A stretch of 6,977 nucleotides of DNA. Source: an uncultured Bacilli bacterium. Its GTDB lineage: Bacteria; Bacillota_I; Bacilli_A; RF39; UBA660. A program made the translations under genes and the position numbers. Below are positions 1 to 6,099 of this stretch, one piece after another; positions within the stretch are counted from its first letter, which is position 1, and each line of letters opens with the position of its first letter. The stretch spans positions 1-6,977 of the forward strand of contig CANQYA010000050.1 of NCBI GenBank assembly GCA_947627965.1, in the 5' to 3' direction. The notes beneath the pieces are model-generated. The model worked only from the letters and a program-made list of their open reading frames with translations, had not been told where the DNA came from and made no database searches.

Positions 1-297
1 ATTGAACTTGCTCTATCACCTAAATCAAATTCGGCTATTATGGCTATTGATAAAGCTTTAGAAGATATAGAAACAGGTCGTTGTGAAGGTGTACCTGACC
101 ATATTAAAACAACCTCAACTACTTATAAGTACCCTCATGATTATCCTAATCACTTTGTTGTACAACAATATTTACCCAATAATTTATTAAATAAAAAGTA
201 CTATAATCCATGTAATACATCAAAGACAGAGCTTACTTTAAAACAAATAAATGATAAAATAGAAATGTTAAAAAAAGAAGCACTATCTCAAAAATAA
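1..297 (+). CDS. rarA: Replication-associated recombination protein A, 3' end only
   Basis: This is the C-terminal 98 residues of a RarA/MgsA-family AAA+ ATPase; the gene begins before the window and is open from base 1. RarA is a cytoplasmic clamp-loader-like ATPase acting at stalled replication forks. The ATPase domain is not visible. What is visible is the conserved C-terminal domain: an ALSPKSNSA motif (residues 4-12), AIDKALEDI just after it, then VPDHIK, YKYPHDYPNH and QQYLPNNL...KKYYNP, the usual order in Gram-positive RarA. The stretch between VPDHIK and YKYPHD is only about five residues, whereas most RarA proteins have about fifteen there, including a Gly-rich loop. After the YYNP motif comes a Lys-rich tail of 28 residues. 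A TAA stop is followed 40 bases later by the HD-domain gene on the same strand. Identification is firm; the short loop could be a lineage trait. Confidence 0.9.
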   Translation: MELALSPKSNSAIMAIDKALEDIETGRCEGVPDHIKTTSTTYKYPHDYPNHFVVQQYLPNNLLNKKYYNPCNTSKTELTLKQINDKIEMLKKEALSQK

Positions 298-309
298 GAT
301 TATCTTTTA

Positions 310-315
310 TATAAT
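310..315 (+). promoter_or_regulatory. Possible -10 element before the HD-domain gene
   Basis: A perfect TATAAT hexamer lies in the 40-base gap between rarA and the HD-domain gene, 22 bases before its start codon. No recognisable -35 box is present 16-18 bases upstream, and such hexamers are common by chance in DNA this AT-rich. It may give the HD/CmpB pair its own transcription start in addition to readthrough from rarA. Confidence 0.3.
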
Positions 316-321
316 AATGTT

Positions 322-330
322 AGAAAGAGG
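322..330 (+). promoter_or_regulatory. Ribosome binding site deciding the HD gene start
   Basis: AGAAAGAGG precedes the ATG at 338 by 7 bases. An in-frame ATG at 317 lies upstream of this site and has no Shine-Dalgarno of its own, so the start at 338 is preferred. Confidence 0.7.
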
Positions 331-337
331 AACTAAA

Positions 338-811
338 ATGACTAATTATGAAAAATATATTACAATTATTAATAAATATGGAGAAGATATACTAATTTCT
401 CCTAATATGATTTCAAGTAAAGAATATATCCAACACGGTAATATAAGTGTCTATGATCATTCCAAGAAAGTTGCTTGCTTATGTGTAGCTATTGCTAATC
501 ACCTACCAATTAAGGTTAATATGTCTTCTTTAGTTCGTGGTGCCTTACTACACGATTATTTCTTGTATGATTGGCATATAAAGGATAAAAGTCATAGGTG
601 GCATGGATTTACACATGCTAAAAAGTCGCTAAAAAATGCTCAAAGGGATTTTAATATTAATGATTTAGAAAGCGATATGATAAAAAGTCATATGTTTCCC
701 TTAAATTTACATCTGCCTAAATATAAAGAAAGTTATATTTTATGTTTAGCAGATAAAATATCTACTATAAACGAAGTATTTACTTTTCATATAAAGAACA
801 GAAAAAGGTGA
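338..811 (+). CDS. HD-domain putative phosphohydrolase
   Basis: A small cytoplasmic protein of 157 residues with a nearly complete HD fold. Probable metal ligands are H41 (in VYDHS), H72-D73 (in RGALLHDYFLYDW), H93 (in HGFTHA), H118 (in KSHMFP) and D139 (in LADK). The H...HD...H...H...D order is that of HD-superfamily metal-dependent phosphohydrolases, and LVRGALLHDYFLYDWH followed by a HMxPL motif marks a Bacillota subfamily of unknown substrate. No signal peptide or membrane segment is visible. The ATG at 338 was chosen over an in-frame ATG at 317 because of its ribosome site. The TGA stop overlaps the Shine-Dalgarno of the CmpB-like gene downstream, implying coupled expression. The next in-frame codons after the TGA are GAA and TAA, so a second stop backs it up. 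The substrate cannot be told from sequence; nucleotides or phosphorylated metabolites are possible. Confidence 0.85.
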   Translation: MTNYEKYITIINKYGEDILISPNMISSKEYIQHGNISVYDHSKKVACLCVAIANHLPIKVNMSSLVRGALLHDYFLYDWHIKDKSHRWHGFTHAKKSLKNAQRDFNINDLESDMIKSHMFPLNLHLPKYKESYILCLADKISTINEVFTFHIKNRKR

Positions 812-812
812 G
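805..812 (+). promoter_or_regulatory. Ribosome binding site of the CmpB-like gene, overlapping the HD stop codon
   Basis: AAGGTGAG contains the TGA stop (809-811) of the HD-domain gene and places its AGG core 8 bases before the ATG at 817. The GTG at 808 is in frame with that ATG but lies inside the pairing region, so it is unlikely to be the start. The overlap predicts termination-reinitiation coupling of the two genes. Confidence 0.75.
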
Positions 813-816
813 AATA

Positions 817-1545
817 ATGATTAGTGTAATGGAAACTTATTTTTTATGGTTTATGATTTATAGTTTTATTGGGTGGCTCTACGAAAGTATTGTCTGTTCT
901 ATTTCTGCAAAAAGAATTATAAATAGAGGTTTTTTAAATGGTCCTTACTGCCCTATTTATGGTTTTGGAGCTTTAATTAATATTTTAGTATTAAATCCTA
1001 AAGAAAATATTTTAGTTATCTTTATTTTAGGATTATTATTAAATAGTATTTTAGAATATTTTACCTCATATTTAATGGAAAAATTATTCCATGCTCGTTG
1101 GTGGGATTATTCTAAACGTAAATTTAATATTAATGGTAGAGTATATCTTTTAGGTGCTTTAACTTTTGGAGCTTTATCAGTATTAGTAGTTAAATTCGTT
1201 CACCCCTTCATTTTATCTTACTCTAACAAAGTCTTAACACCTAGGATACACTTAACTACTATAATTATTTTAGTTATCTTTATTAGTGATATTATTATTT
1301 CTTTAAAAGGTATTGTTGATTATAATAAATTATTAAATGAATTAGAGAAAGTTTTAGAAAAGACTAATTTCAATATTCAAAAACAGATAAAAAACTCAAC
1401 CTTTATTGAAAAAGGTAAATCTATTTTTACTAAAATTAATAGACAACATTATCGTATGATTACAGCTTTTCCTAATTTTAAATCTTTGAAATATAATAAT
1501 ATATTACTAAAAATAAAAAATAATATTTTAAATAAAAAGAAATAG
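817..1545 (+). CDS. CmpB-like multi-spanning membrane protein (putative ABC transporter type IV family)
   Basis: A 242-residue integral membrane protein with about five predicted helices (roughly 8-28, 44-60, 64-84, 108-132, 144-164) and a basic cytoplasmic tail of about 75 residues. It matches the family often annotated as 'putative ABC-transporter type IV' (CmpB-like, PF06541). Landmarks are FLWFMIYSFIGWLYES near the start, RGFLNGPYCPIYGFG (38-52), LEYFTSYLMEKLFHARWWDYS (79-99), NINGRV (105-109), and an RMITAFPNFKSLKYN box (213-227) in the tail. No ATPase partner is encoded nearby, and transport has not been shown for the family to my knowledge, so the label should be read as a family name. 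ATG 817 was chosen because the in-frame GTG at 808 lies within the ribosome site. It is coupled to the HD-domain gene upstream and ends the + strand block. Confidence 0.85.
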   Translation: MISVMETYFLWFMIYSFIGWLYESIVCSISAKRIINRGFLNGPYCPIYGFGALINILVLNPKENILVIFILGLLLNSILEYFTSYLMEKLFHARWWDYSKRKFNINGRVYLLGALTFGALSVLVVKFVHPFILSYSNKVLTPRIHLTTIIILVIFISDIIISLKGIVDYNKLLNELEKVLEKTNFNIQKQIKNSTFIEKGKSIFTKINRQHYRMITAFPNFKSLKYNNILLKIKNNILNKKK

Positions 1546-1674
1546 TTAATAAAAGAGCTGTTTTAAAATAAGGTTTTGATTTTGTATTATCTTTTTGGTA
1601 ACTAAAAATGAATAATATAAGAAACTGAAAAGATAAAGACGAAAGTAATTATATTGGTTTTTAAACATTAAGAA
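1546..1674 (+). other. Non-coding stretch with a possible hairpin between the CmpB-like gene and its terminator
   Basis: I see no open frame worth calling and no tRNA or known RNA motif. Bases 1587-1599 can pair with 1624-1636 (9 Watson-Crick pairs, two G-U pairs, then two more pairs) around a 24-base loop. An outer imperfect pairing of about 1558-1568 with 1659-1670 is possible. It may simply be the 3' untranslated region of the + strand transcript, or a short RNA ending at the 1675-1705 terminator. A weak promoter match (TTTAAA at 1562-1567, 17-base spacer, TATTAT at 1585-1590) exists. AT-rich sequence makes such pairing cheap. Confidence 0.3.
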
Positions 1675-1705
1675 GTGCTACTTAATTTTAAGTAGCACCT
1701 TTTTT
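1675..1705 (+). terminator. Rho-independent terminator of the + strand block
   Basis: A perfect inverted repeat, GTGCTACTTAA and its complement separated by two bases (1675-1698), is followed by C and a run of six T. In practice the loop would open to 4 or more bases. The T run lies only on the + strand side, so this ends transcription coming from the CmpB-like gene. Confidence 0.9.
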
Positions 1706-1729
1706 GATGAAAATACATAATTTAGAGTT

Positions 1730-1767
1730 AAAAAAAATAAAAAAAGTGACCATATATTAGTCACTTT
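1730..1767 (-). terminator. Rho-independent terminator of the polysaccharide deacetylase gene
   Basis: On the - strand, AAAGTGAC (1767-1760) pairs with GTCACTTT (1750-1743) around a 9-base loop and runs into a T-rich tract (1742-1730). It lies 29 bases past the deacetylase stop and faces the + strand terminator 24 bases away, a normal back-to-back arrangement for convergent genes. Confidence 0.88.
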
Positions 1768-1796
1768 GGGAAAGGATAAACACCTTTATATTATTC

Positions 1797-3044
1797 TTAA
1801 TTTACCATAAGTTTAAATTGTTCTAATGATGTTGTATCAAATATTACATATCTATTAATTTGATAACGATCGTTATTCTGAGTAGCCTTAACATTCCCTC
1901 CAGCAAAAGCAATTTTAAATCCGGATTCTCTTACGGCACTTCTTACTGTTTCATTATGTGAATAGAATGGATAACAAAAAGCAGTCTTCTCTCCATCTAA
2001 AGCATTTATTGATTTACTAAAATCGTCTAATAATTCAGCTTTTGTTTTGTATAAAGCTTCTCCTAAATAATTATGAATATTATTTCCATGAGATTGAATT
2101 TCTAAATTAGGAGATACATACTTTTCTTTCCCCCACCAAGCTGTTATTAAGAACAAAGTACCATGTAAATCATATTTTTCTAATAATCTTGGTAGATGGG
2201 TATCAGTACCTAAAGCACCATCGTCAACGGTTATAACAGCTGTCTTTTTAGGTAATCTTATCTTTTTATCCATCCATAAACTCATATCTTCCATACTAGC
2301 AGTATAGAAATTATTATCTTTTAAATATTTTAACTGTTCTTCAAAACGATTAACATCTAAACAAATAGTTTCATTACATCCTTCCCATTGATACTGATAG
2401 AAGAAATGATAATTTAATACTCCTATTCCTGTTGCTATTTCAATATTTTTCTTATTTTCAACGGTTTTTGAAACATCATCTTTTTTAATTGCCAATAATT
2501 CATTATTAAATTCAACATAATAATAAGAAGTATCGTTAATTATTATTGGTAAAGTAAAAGAATTATTAATACTGTATACTATTTTTCCATCTTTATAAAA
2601 ATTAGTTGGATTGTTAGTAACAATATCAGTATCAAAAGGAACATAATGTTTATAGTTAGTATTAGGGGTATCTTCCTGTTCTCCCCTACTAACATCTTGA
2701 TAAGATACATAGTAATCACTATCTTTTAATTTAAAGTACTTATTATCTAACGATAAAGAATCTAAAAATTCTAAATGCAAAGTTATATCTTTACTAACTT
2801 GCCCAATTTTTTCATAATTATTATTATCATTATTAAGATAATAAAGATTAACATCACTTTTAGTAACAACATATTCATTGTAATTATCAATTATTTGATT
2901 TAAAATGTCTCTTTCTTCGTTCCTTTTTTGAATATTATTTTTATATTCTTTTTCTTTTTGATAAATCTTATAACCAAATATAACAGACATGCATACTAAT
3001 ATTACTGTTAAAACGCTAATAATTATTTTATTTTTCACTCTCAC
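1797..3044 (-). CDS. Membrane-anchored NodB-type polysaccharide deacetylase with probable SH3-like domains
   Basis: A 415-residue protein with a short basic N-terminus, one hydrophobic helix (about 6-25) without a clear signal peptidase site, and a charged probable coiled segment (28-50), so it is likely anchored with its body outside the cell. Residues about 58-120 and 135-192 resemble two short beta-rich SH3-like units (each with a YxK/YYV pattern), which I infer bind the wall. The C-terminal half is a NodB carbohydrate esterase 4 domain: ITVDDGALG with the metal Asp at 273-274, SHGNNIH with H319 and H324 as the likely metal ligands, FCYPFYSHN (356-364), and GFKIAFAGG (375-383). The fold normally removes N-acetyl groups from amino-sugar polymers; the substrate here, peptidoglycan or other glycan, is unknown. 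Three in-frame GTG codons (3047, 3044, 3038) could start it; 3044 has the best spacing (6 bases) from the ribosome site. It has its own promoter and terminator. Confidence 0.85.
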   Translation of the reverse strand: MRVKNKIIISVLTVILVCMSVIFGYKIYQKEKEYKNNIQKRNEERDILNQIIDNYNEYVVTKSDVNLYYLNNDNNNYEKIGQVSKDITLHLEFLDSLSLDNKYFKLKDSDYYVSYQDVSRGEQEDTPNTNYKHYVPFDTDIVTNNPTNFYKDGKIVYSINNSFTLPIIINDTSYYYVEFNNELLAIKKDDVSKTVENKKNIEIATGIGVLNYHFFYQYQWEGCNETICLDVNRFEEQLKYLKDNNFYTASMEDMSLWMDKKIRLPKKTAVITVDDGALGTDTHLPRLLEKYDLHGTLFLITAWWGKEKYVSPNLEIQSHGNNIHNYLGEALYKTKAELLDDFSKSINALDGEKTAFCYPFYSHNETVRSAVRESGFKIAFAGGNVKATQNNDRYQINRYVIFDTTSLEQFKLMVN

Positions 3045-3046
3045 CA

Positions 3047-3055
3047 CTCACCTTT
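3047..3055 (-). promoter_or_regulatory. Ribosome binding site of the deacetylase gene
   Basis: AAAGGTGAG on the - strand. Its AGG core is 2-3 bases too close to the GTG at 3047, 6 bases from the GTG at 3044 and 12 from the GTG at 3038, which favours 3044. A second GGTGAG copy at 3045-3040 blurs the picture, so 3038 remains possible. Confidence 0.6.
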
Positions 3056-3064
3056 ACTAATAAG

Positions 3065-3094
3065 ATTATGTCATGAAAAGAAAAAATATGTAAA
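3065..3094 (-). promoter_or_regulatory. Sigma-A-type promoter of the deacetylase gene
   Basis: Reading the - strand, TTTACA (3094-3089) and CATAAT (3070-3065) are separated by 18 bases; each matches the -35 or -10 consensus at five of six positions. The predicted start is near 3058, leaving a leader of only about 14 bases that contains the ribosome site. The -35 box falls inside the T run of the dnaJ terminator, so the two signals are packed together. Confidence 0.5.
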
Positions 3095-3116
3095 AAAAAT
3101 ACCAAAATTGGTATTT
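3092..3116 (-). terminator. Terminator of dnaJ, overlapping its stop codon
   Basis: On the - strand, AAATACCAA (3116-3108) pairs with TTGGTATTT (3105-3097) around a two-base gap and continues into a run of T, giving eight consecutive T (3099-3092). The stem begins within the TAA stop codon (3117-3115). The GC content is low, so termination may be partial, but position and T run fit an intrinsic terminator. Confidence 0.75.
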
Positions 3117-4227
3117 AATTTTTATGTACATAATTATTAAAGATTTTGATTTCGTCATCTTCTAAATCAGTTTCGTTAAGTTTTTGTAATAATTCTTTTT
3201 GGGTTCGTGATATTTTCTTTGGTGTTTTAACTTTTAAAATAATATACATATCTCCGTTACGATAACTGTTAGCATTATCGACACCTTTACCTTTAATACG
3301 TTGTTTATCGCCACTATTTGATCCACTAGGTATAGTTAAATTAATGTTTCCATAAAGAGTAGGAATTTCTTTTTTGCATCCTAAAATAGCTTCTGTAACC
3401 GTAAGTGGTACTTCAAGATAAATGTCGTCACCTTCTCTTATAAAGAATTTGTGTTTATCGACAATGAACTCTAAATATAAGTCGCCATTAGGTCCACCAT
3501 TGCTACCGGAGTCCCCCTTACCAGATAATTTTAGACGATAACCATTATCGACACCTTTAGGAATAGTAACAGCTAAATTTTTATTTTCTCTTATAACCCC
3601 TTTACCATGACATTTATTACATTTATCTTGGTAAATACGTCTTTTACCTCCGCACTTAGGACAAGTATTTTTTGTTATAAAAGTTCCAAATAAAGTCCTT
3701 TGTTCCGTACTAACTGTTCCGCTACCATGACACTTATCACATGTTTCTTCATGAAAACCACCTTTACCGTCACACTCTGGACAAGTAGTATCGACATCGA
3801 TATTGATAGTTTTCTCACACCCATAGATAGCTTCTTCAAAAGACAATCTAATACGCATTAATTTGTCATTACCACGAGTACTGCGATTGGTACTTCGTGA
3901 TGAACCCCCAAAACCAAAACTGTTACCAAAGATACTATCAAAAATATCACTAAAATCAAATCCCGATGCATCAAATCCACCAAAGCCACTTCCCGTAGCT
4001 CCTCCATCAAAGGCAGCATGACCGAATTGGTCGTATTGTTTTCTTCTATTTTCGTCCGATAAAACAGCATATGCTTCCTGTATTTCTTTGAACTTCTTTT
4101 CAGCATCAGGTTCTTTATTTACGTCAGGGTGATATTGTTTAGCAAGACGTCTAAAAGCACTCTTAATATCAGCCATAGACGCATCTTTACTAACCCCTAA
4201 CACCTCATAATAATCTCGTTTATCCAA
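3115..4227 (-). CDS. dnaJ: Chaperone protein DnaJ (class I Hsp40)
   Basis: DnaJ delivers unfolded clients to DnaK and stimulates its ATPase through the J domain. All class I parts are present in this 370-residue protein: J domain (about 4-70) with HPD at 33-35; a Gly/Phe-rich linker (about 69-110); a zinc domain with four CxxC motifs at 149 (CPECDGKG), 163 (CDKCHGSG), 189 (CPKCGGKR) and 203 (CNKCHGKG); and two C-terminal beta domains with a GDLYLEF strand. The third zinc motif lacks the final Gly but keeps both Cys. I chose the TTG at 4227: it gives MDKRDYYEVLGV, the normal DnaJ N-terminus, 8 bases after the AGG of the ribosome site, whereas the upstream in-frame GTG (4236) lies inside that site. 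It follows pepF by 13 bases, with dnaK one gene further upstream, and ends in its own terminator. Confidence 0.96.
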   Translation of the reverse strand: MDKRDYYEVLGVSKDASMADIKSAFRRLAKQYHPDVNKEPDAEKKFKEIQEAYAVLSDENRRKQYDQFGHAAFDGGATGSGFGGFDASGFDFSDIFDSIFGNSFGFGGSSRSTNRSTRGNDKLMRIRLSFEEAIYGCEKTINIDVDTTCPECDGKGGFHEETCDKCHGSGTVSTEQRTLFGTFITKNTCPKCGGKRRIYQDKCNKCHGKGVIRENKNLAVTIPKGVDNGYRLKLSGKGDSGSNGGPNGDLYLEFIVDKHKFFIREGDDIYLEVPLTVTEAILGCKKEIPTLYGNINLTIPSGSNSGDKQRIKGKGVDNANSYRNGDMYIILKVKTPKKISRTQKELLQKLNETDLEDDEIKIFNNYVHKN

Positions 4228-4231
4228 TTTA

Positions 4232-4239
4232 CTCACCTA
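4232..4239 (-). promoter_or_regulatory. Ribosome binding site of dnaJ, deciding a TTG start
   Basis: TAGGTGAG on the - strand begins two bases after the pepF stop (TAA, 4243-4241). The GTG within it is in frame with dnaJ but would be covered by the ribosomal RNA pairing, so the TTG at 4227 is the likelier start. The closeness to the pepF stop suggests coupled translation. Confidence 0.7.
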
Positions 4240-4240
4240 C

Positions 4241-6043
4241 TTATTGTTCTTTATATAATTCTTCAAATTCCTTTAAGTAGTCTCTAAACATATTAATCGC
4301 ACTCTCAACTACTTCTTTTTTCGTCATATCAACTCCTGCAATTTTTAATTCTTCTAAAGGATAATTACTACCCCCACTCTTTAAAAATTCTAAGTAATTT
4401 GATACGGCATTTTCTTCTTTATTTAAAATTCTTTGGACAATATGGCATGCTGAACTTAATCCCGTCGCATATTTATAGACATAAAAATTGTAATAAAAAT
4501 GTGGTATACGCATCCATTCATAACGAATTAAATCGTCAACAACTACGTTAGAACCAAAGTACTTTTTATTTAATTCGTAATAAATATTTGATAACAATTC
4601 ATGAGTAAGAACTTGTTTCTTTTCTTCTAATTCATAAATTTTCTTTTCAAATTCAGCAAACATTACTTGACGGTAAATAGTTCCTTTAAAAGTATCTAAT
4701 AAATTATTTAAAACAACTAATTTTAATTTTTTATCGGAACTATTATTTAATAAATAATTAGCTAGTAATAACTCATTGACAGTAGAAGCTACCTCAGCTA
4801 CAAAAATCTTATATTCAGAGTATTGATAACTATTATTATGTCTTGAGTAATAGCTATGCATTGAATGACCTAATTCGTGAGCTAAAGTAGAGACACTATC
4901 AAGTGTTCCATCAAAATTTAATAATACAAAAGGATTAGTATCATATGAACCTGAAGAATAAGCACCTGATACTTTTCCTTTATTAGGATAAATATCAATC
5001 CAATGCTCATCAAATGCTTTATTTAGGTCTTTAATATATGTATCTCCTAAAACACTTAAAGCTTTGATAACTAAGTCCTTAGCTTCATCAAAACTATATT
5101 CCTTAGTATTTTCGTCAATAACAGAAACATAGGTATCGTATAAATGCATTTCGTCTAAATTTAACATTTGTTTCTTTAAATCGTAATAATGATATAAAGG
5201 TTCTAAGTTATTATTAATGGTCTTTATTAAGTTATCATATACTTCTTTTTGGATATTATCTGCAAATAGAGATGCTTCTAAAGCACTAGGATAATTTTTA
5301 ACTTCACTTAGTGCTACATTAGCTTTTACATCTCCTACTAATATCTTGGCAATAGTATTTTTATAGCTACCATAAACTTCATATAATCTTTTAAAACTCT
5401 CTTTTCTCGTTTCTCGATTATTAGATTTCATTAATTTAGAATAACTAGAATTAGTTAATTCTACTTCTTCGTTTCCGTCACTTACCAAACCAAATTCCAT
5501 ATCCGAATTAGTAAAGACATCGTATATTTCTTCACTGTTACCTAATACTTGGGCAAAAGAAGATATTATTTTTTCTTCTTTATCAGTTAAAACATGGTTT
5601 TTATAGCGAAAAATATTTTCTAAATTAAATTTATGCTCTAACAACTTAGGTTCTTCTTGGTAAAATTTTTCTATTTTACTATAATCTTCTTTTAGTAAGG
5701 AAGGGATCATAAAAGCTGATATTTTGCTATATTCACTTTCAATATTAGATATTCTTCCCTTCAATTCTTGAAAAGTTGTATTACTAGTATCACTATCACT
5801 ATTTAAATGGGCATACATATATAATTTACTAATTAATCTTGAAATTTCTAAATCTTCATTAATAGCTTTTAATAAATCTTTACCACTTTTTAAAAAGTTT
5901 TTTTCATTATTAGGAAATTCTTTTATTAAAGAAACTACTCTGTTATAATCTTTTTCAAAATCAGTCATTGTTTTATATATTGTCGTAAGATCCCACTTAT
6001 ATTTATCGTCTATTTCACTGCGTAGTTTTTGCCTTTTAGCCAT
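4241..6043 (-). CDS. pepF: Oligoendopeptidase F (M3B zinc metallopeptidase)
   Basis: A cytoplasmic zinc endopeptidase that trims short peptides, usually those left by larger proteases or taken up from outside. The protein is 600 residues, the family's normal length, and appears intact. The N-terminal half is the helical oligopeptidase F domain (KYKWDLTTIY at 14-23 is typical). The catalytic M3 domain carries HELGH at 389-393, with both zinc His, the catalytic Glu 390, and the third ligand E417 in FVAEVAST. An RIPHFYYNFYVYKYATG segment (512-528), conserved in M3B enzymes, supplies substrate-binding Tyr and His residues. No signal peptide or membrane helix is seen. ATG 6043 has a clear AAGGAG five bases upstream. 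It lies between dnaK and dnaJ with no convincing promoter of its own, so it is probably expressed from the chaperone operon. Names such as PepB are used for close relatives; the family call is certain, the exact subtype less so. Confidence 0.95.
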   Translation of the reverse strand: MAKRQKLRSEIDDKYKWDLTTIYKTMTDFEKDYNRVVSLIKEFPNNEKNFLKSGKDLLKAINEDLEISRLISKLYMYAHLNSDSDTSNTTFQELKGRISNIESEYSKISAFMIPSLLKEDYSKIEKFYQEEPKLLEHKFNLENIFRYKNHVLTDKEEKIISSFAQVLGNSEEIYDVFTNSDMEFGLVSDGNEEVELTNSSYSKLMKSNNRETRKESFKRLYEVYGSYKNTIAKILVGDVKANVALSEVKNYPSALEASLFADNIQKEVYDNLIKTINNNLEPLYHYYDLKKQMLNLDEMHLYDTYVSVIDENTKEYSFDEAKDLVIKALSVLGDTYIKDLNKAFDEHWIDIYPNKGKVSGAYSSGSYDTNPFVLLNFDGTLDSVSTLAHELGHSMHSYYSRHNNSYQYSEYKIFVAEVASTVNELLLANYLLNNSSDKKLKLVVLNNLLDTFKGTIYRQVMFAEFEKKIYELEEKKQVLTHELLSNIYYELNKKYFGSNVVVDDLIRYEWMRIPHFYYNFYVYKYATGLSSACHIVQRILNKEENAVSNYLEFLKSGGSNYPLEELKIAGVDMTKKEVVESAINMFRDYLKEFEELYKEQ

Positions 6044-6061
6044 ATATTCTCCTTATCATAT

Positions 6062-6088
6062 AAGAGTTCTAGCGATACTAGAACTCTT
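6062..6088 (-). promoter_or_regulatory. Hairpin between dnaK and pepF, not a full terminator
   Basis: A perfect 11-base-pair inverted repeat with a 5-base loop (arms 6062-6072 and 6078-6088) sits 11 bases after the dnaK stop and ends a few bases before the pepF ribosome site. On the - strand it is followed by TATATGATAAGG rather than a T run, so it should terminate poorly. It could stabilise the dnaK part of the transcript, attenuate it, or mark an RNA processing site, which would let dnaK exceed pepF and dnaJ in level. Confidence 0.6.
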
Positions 6089-6099
6089 TCTTTTAATTA

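Noticed and set aside
1601..1640. Short frame starting at ATG 1608 in the non-coding stretch
   Set aside because: It reaches a TGA after six codons and has no ribosome site.
3858..4106. 82-codon open frame on the - strand
   Set aside because: It lies wholly inside dnaJ in another frame, has no ribosome site and an unlikely composition; dnaJ is certain here.
4285..4310. Half-site resembling a CIRCE heat-shock operator (TTAATCGCACTC)
   Set aside because: It lies within the pepF coding region and has no matching inverted half GAGTGCTAA nine bases away.
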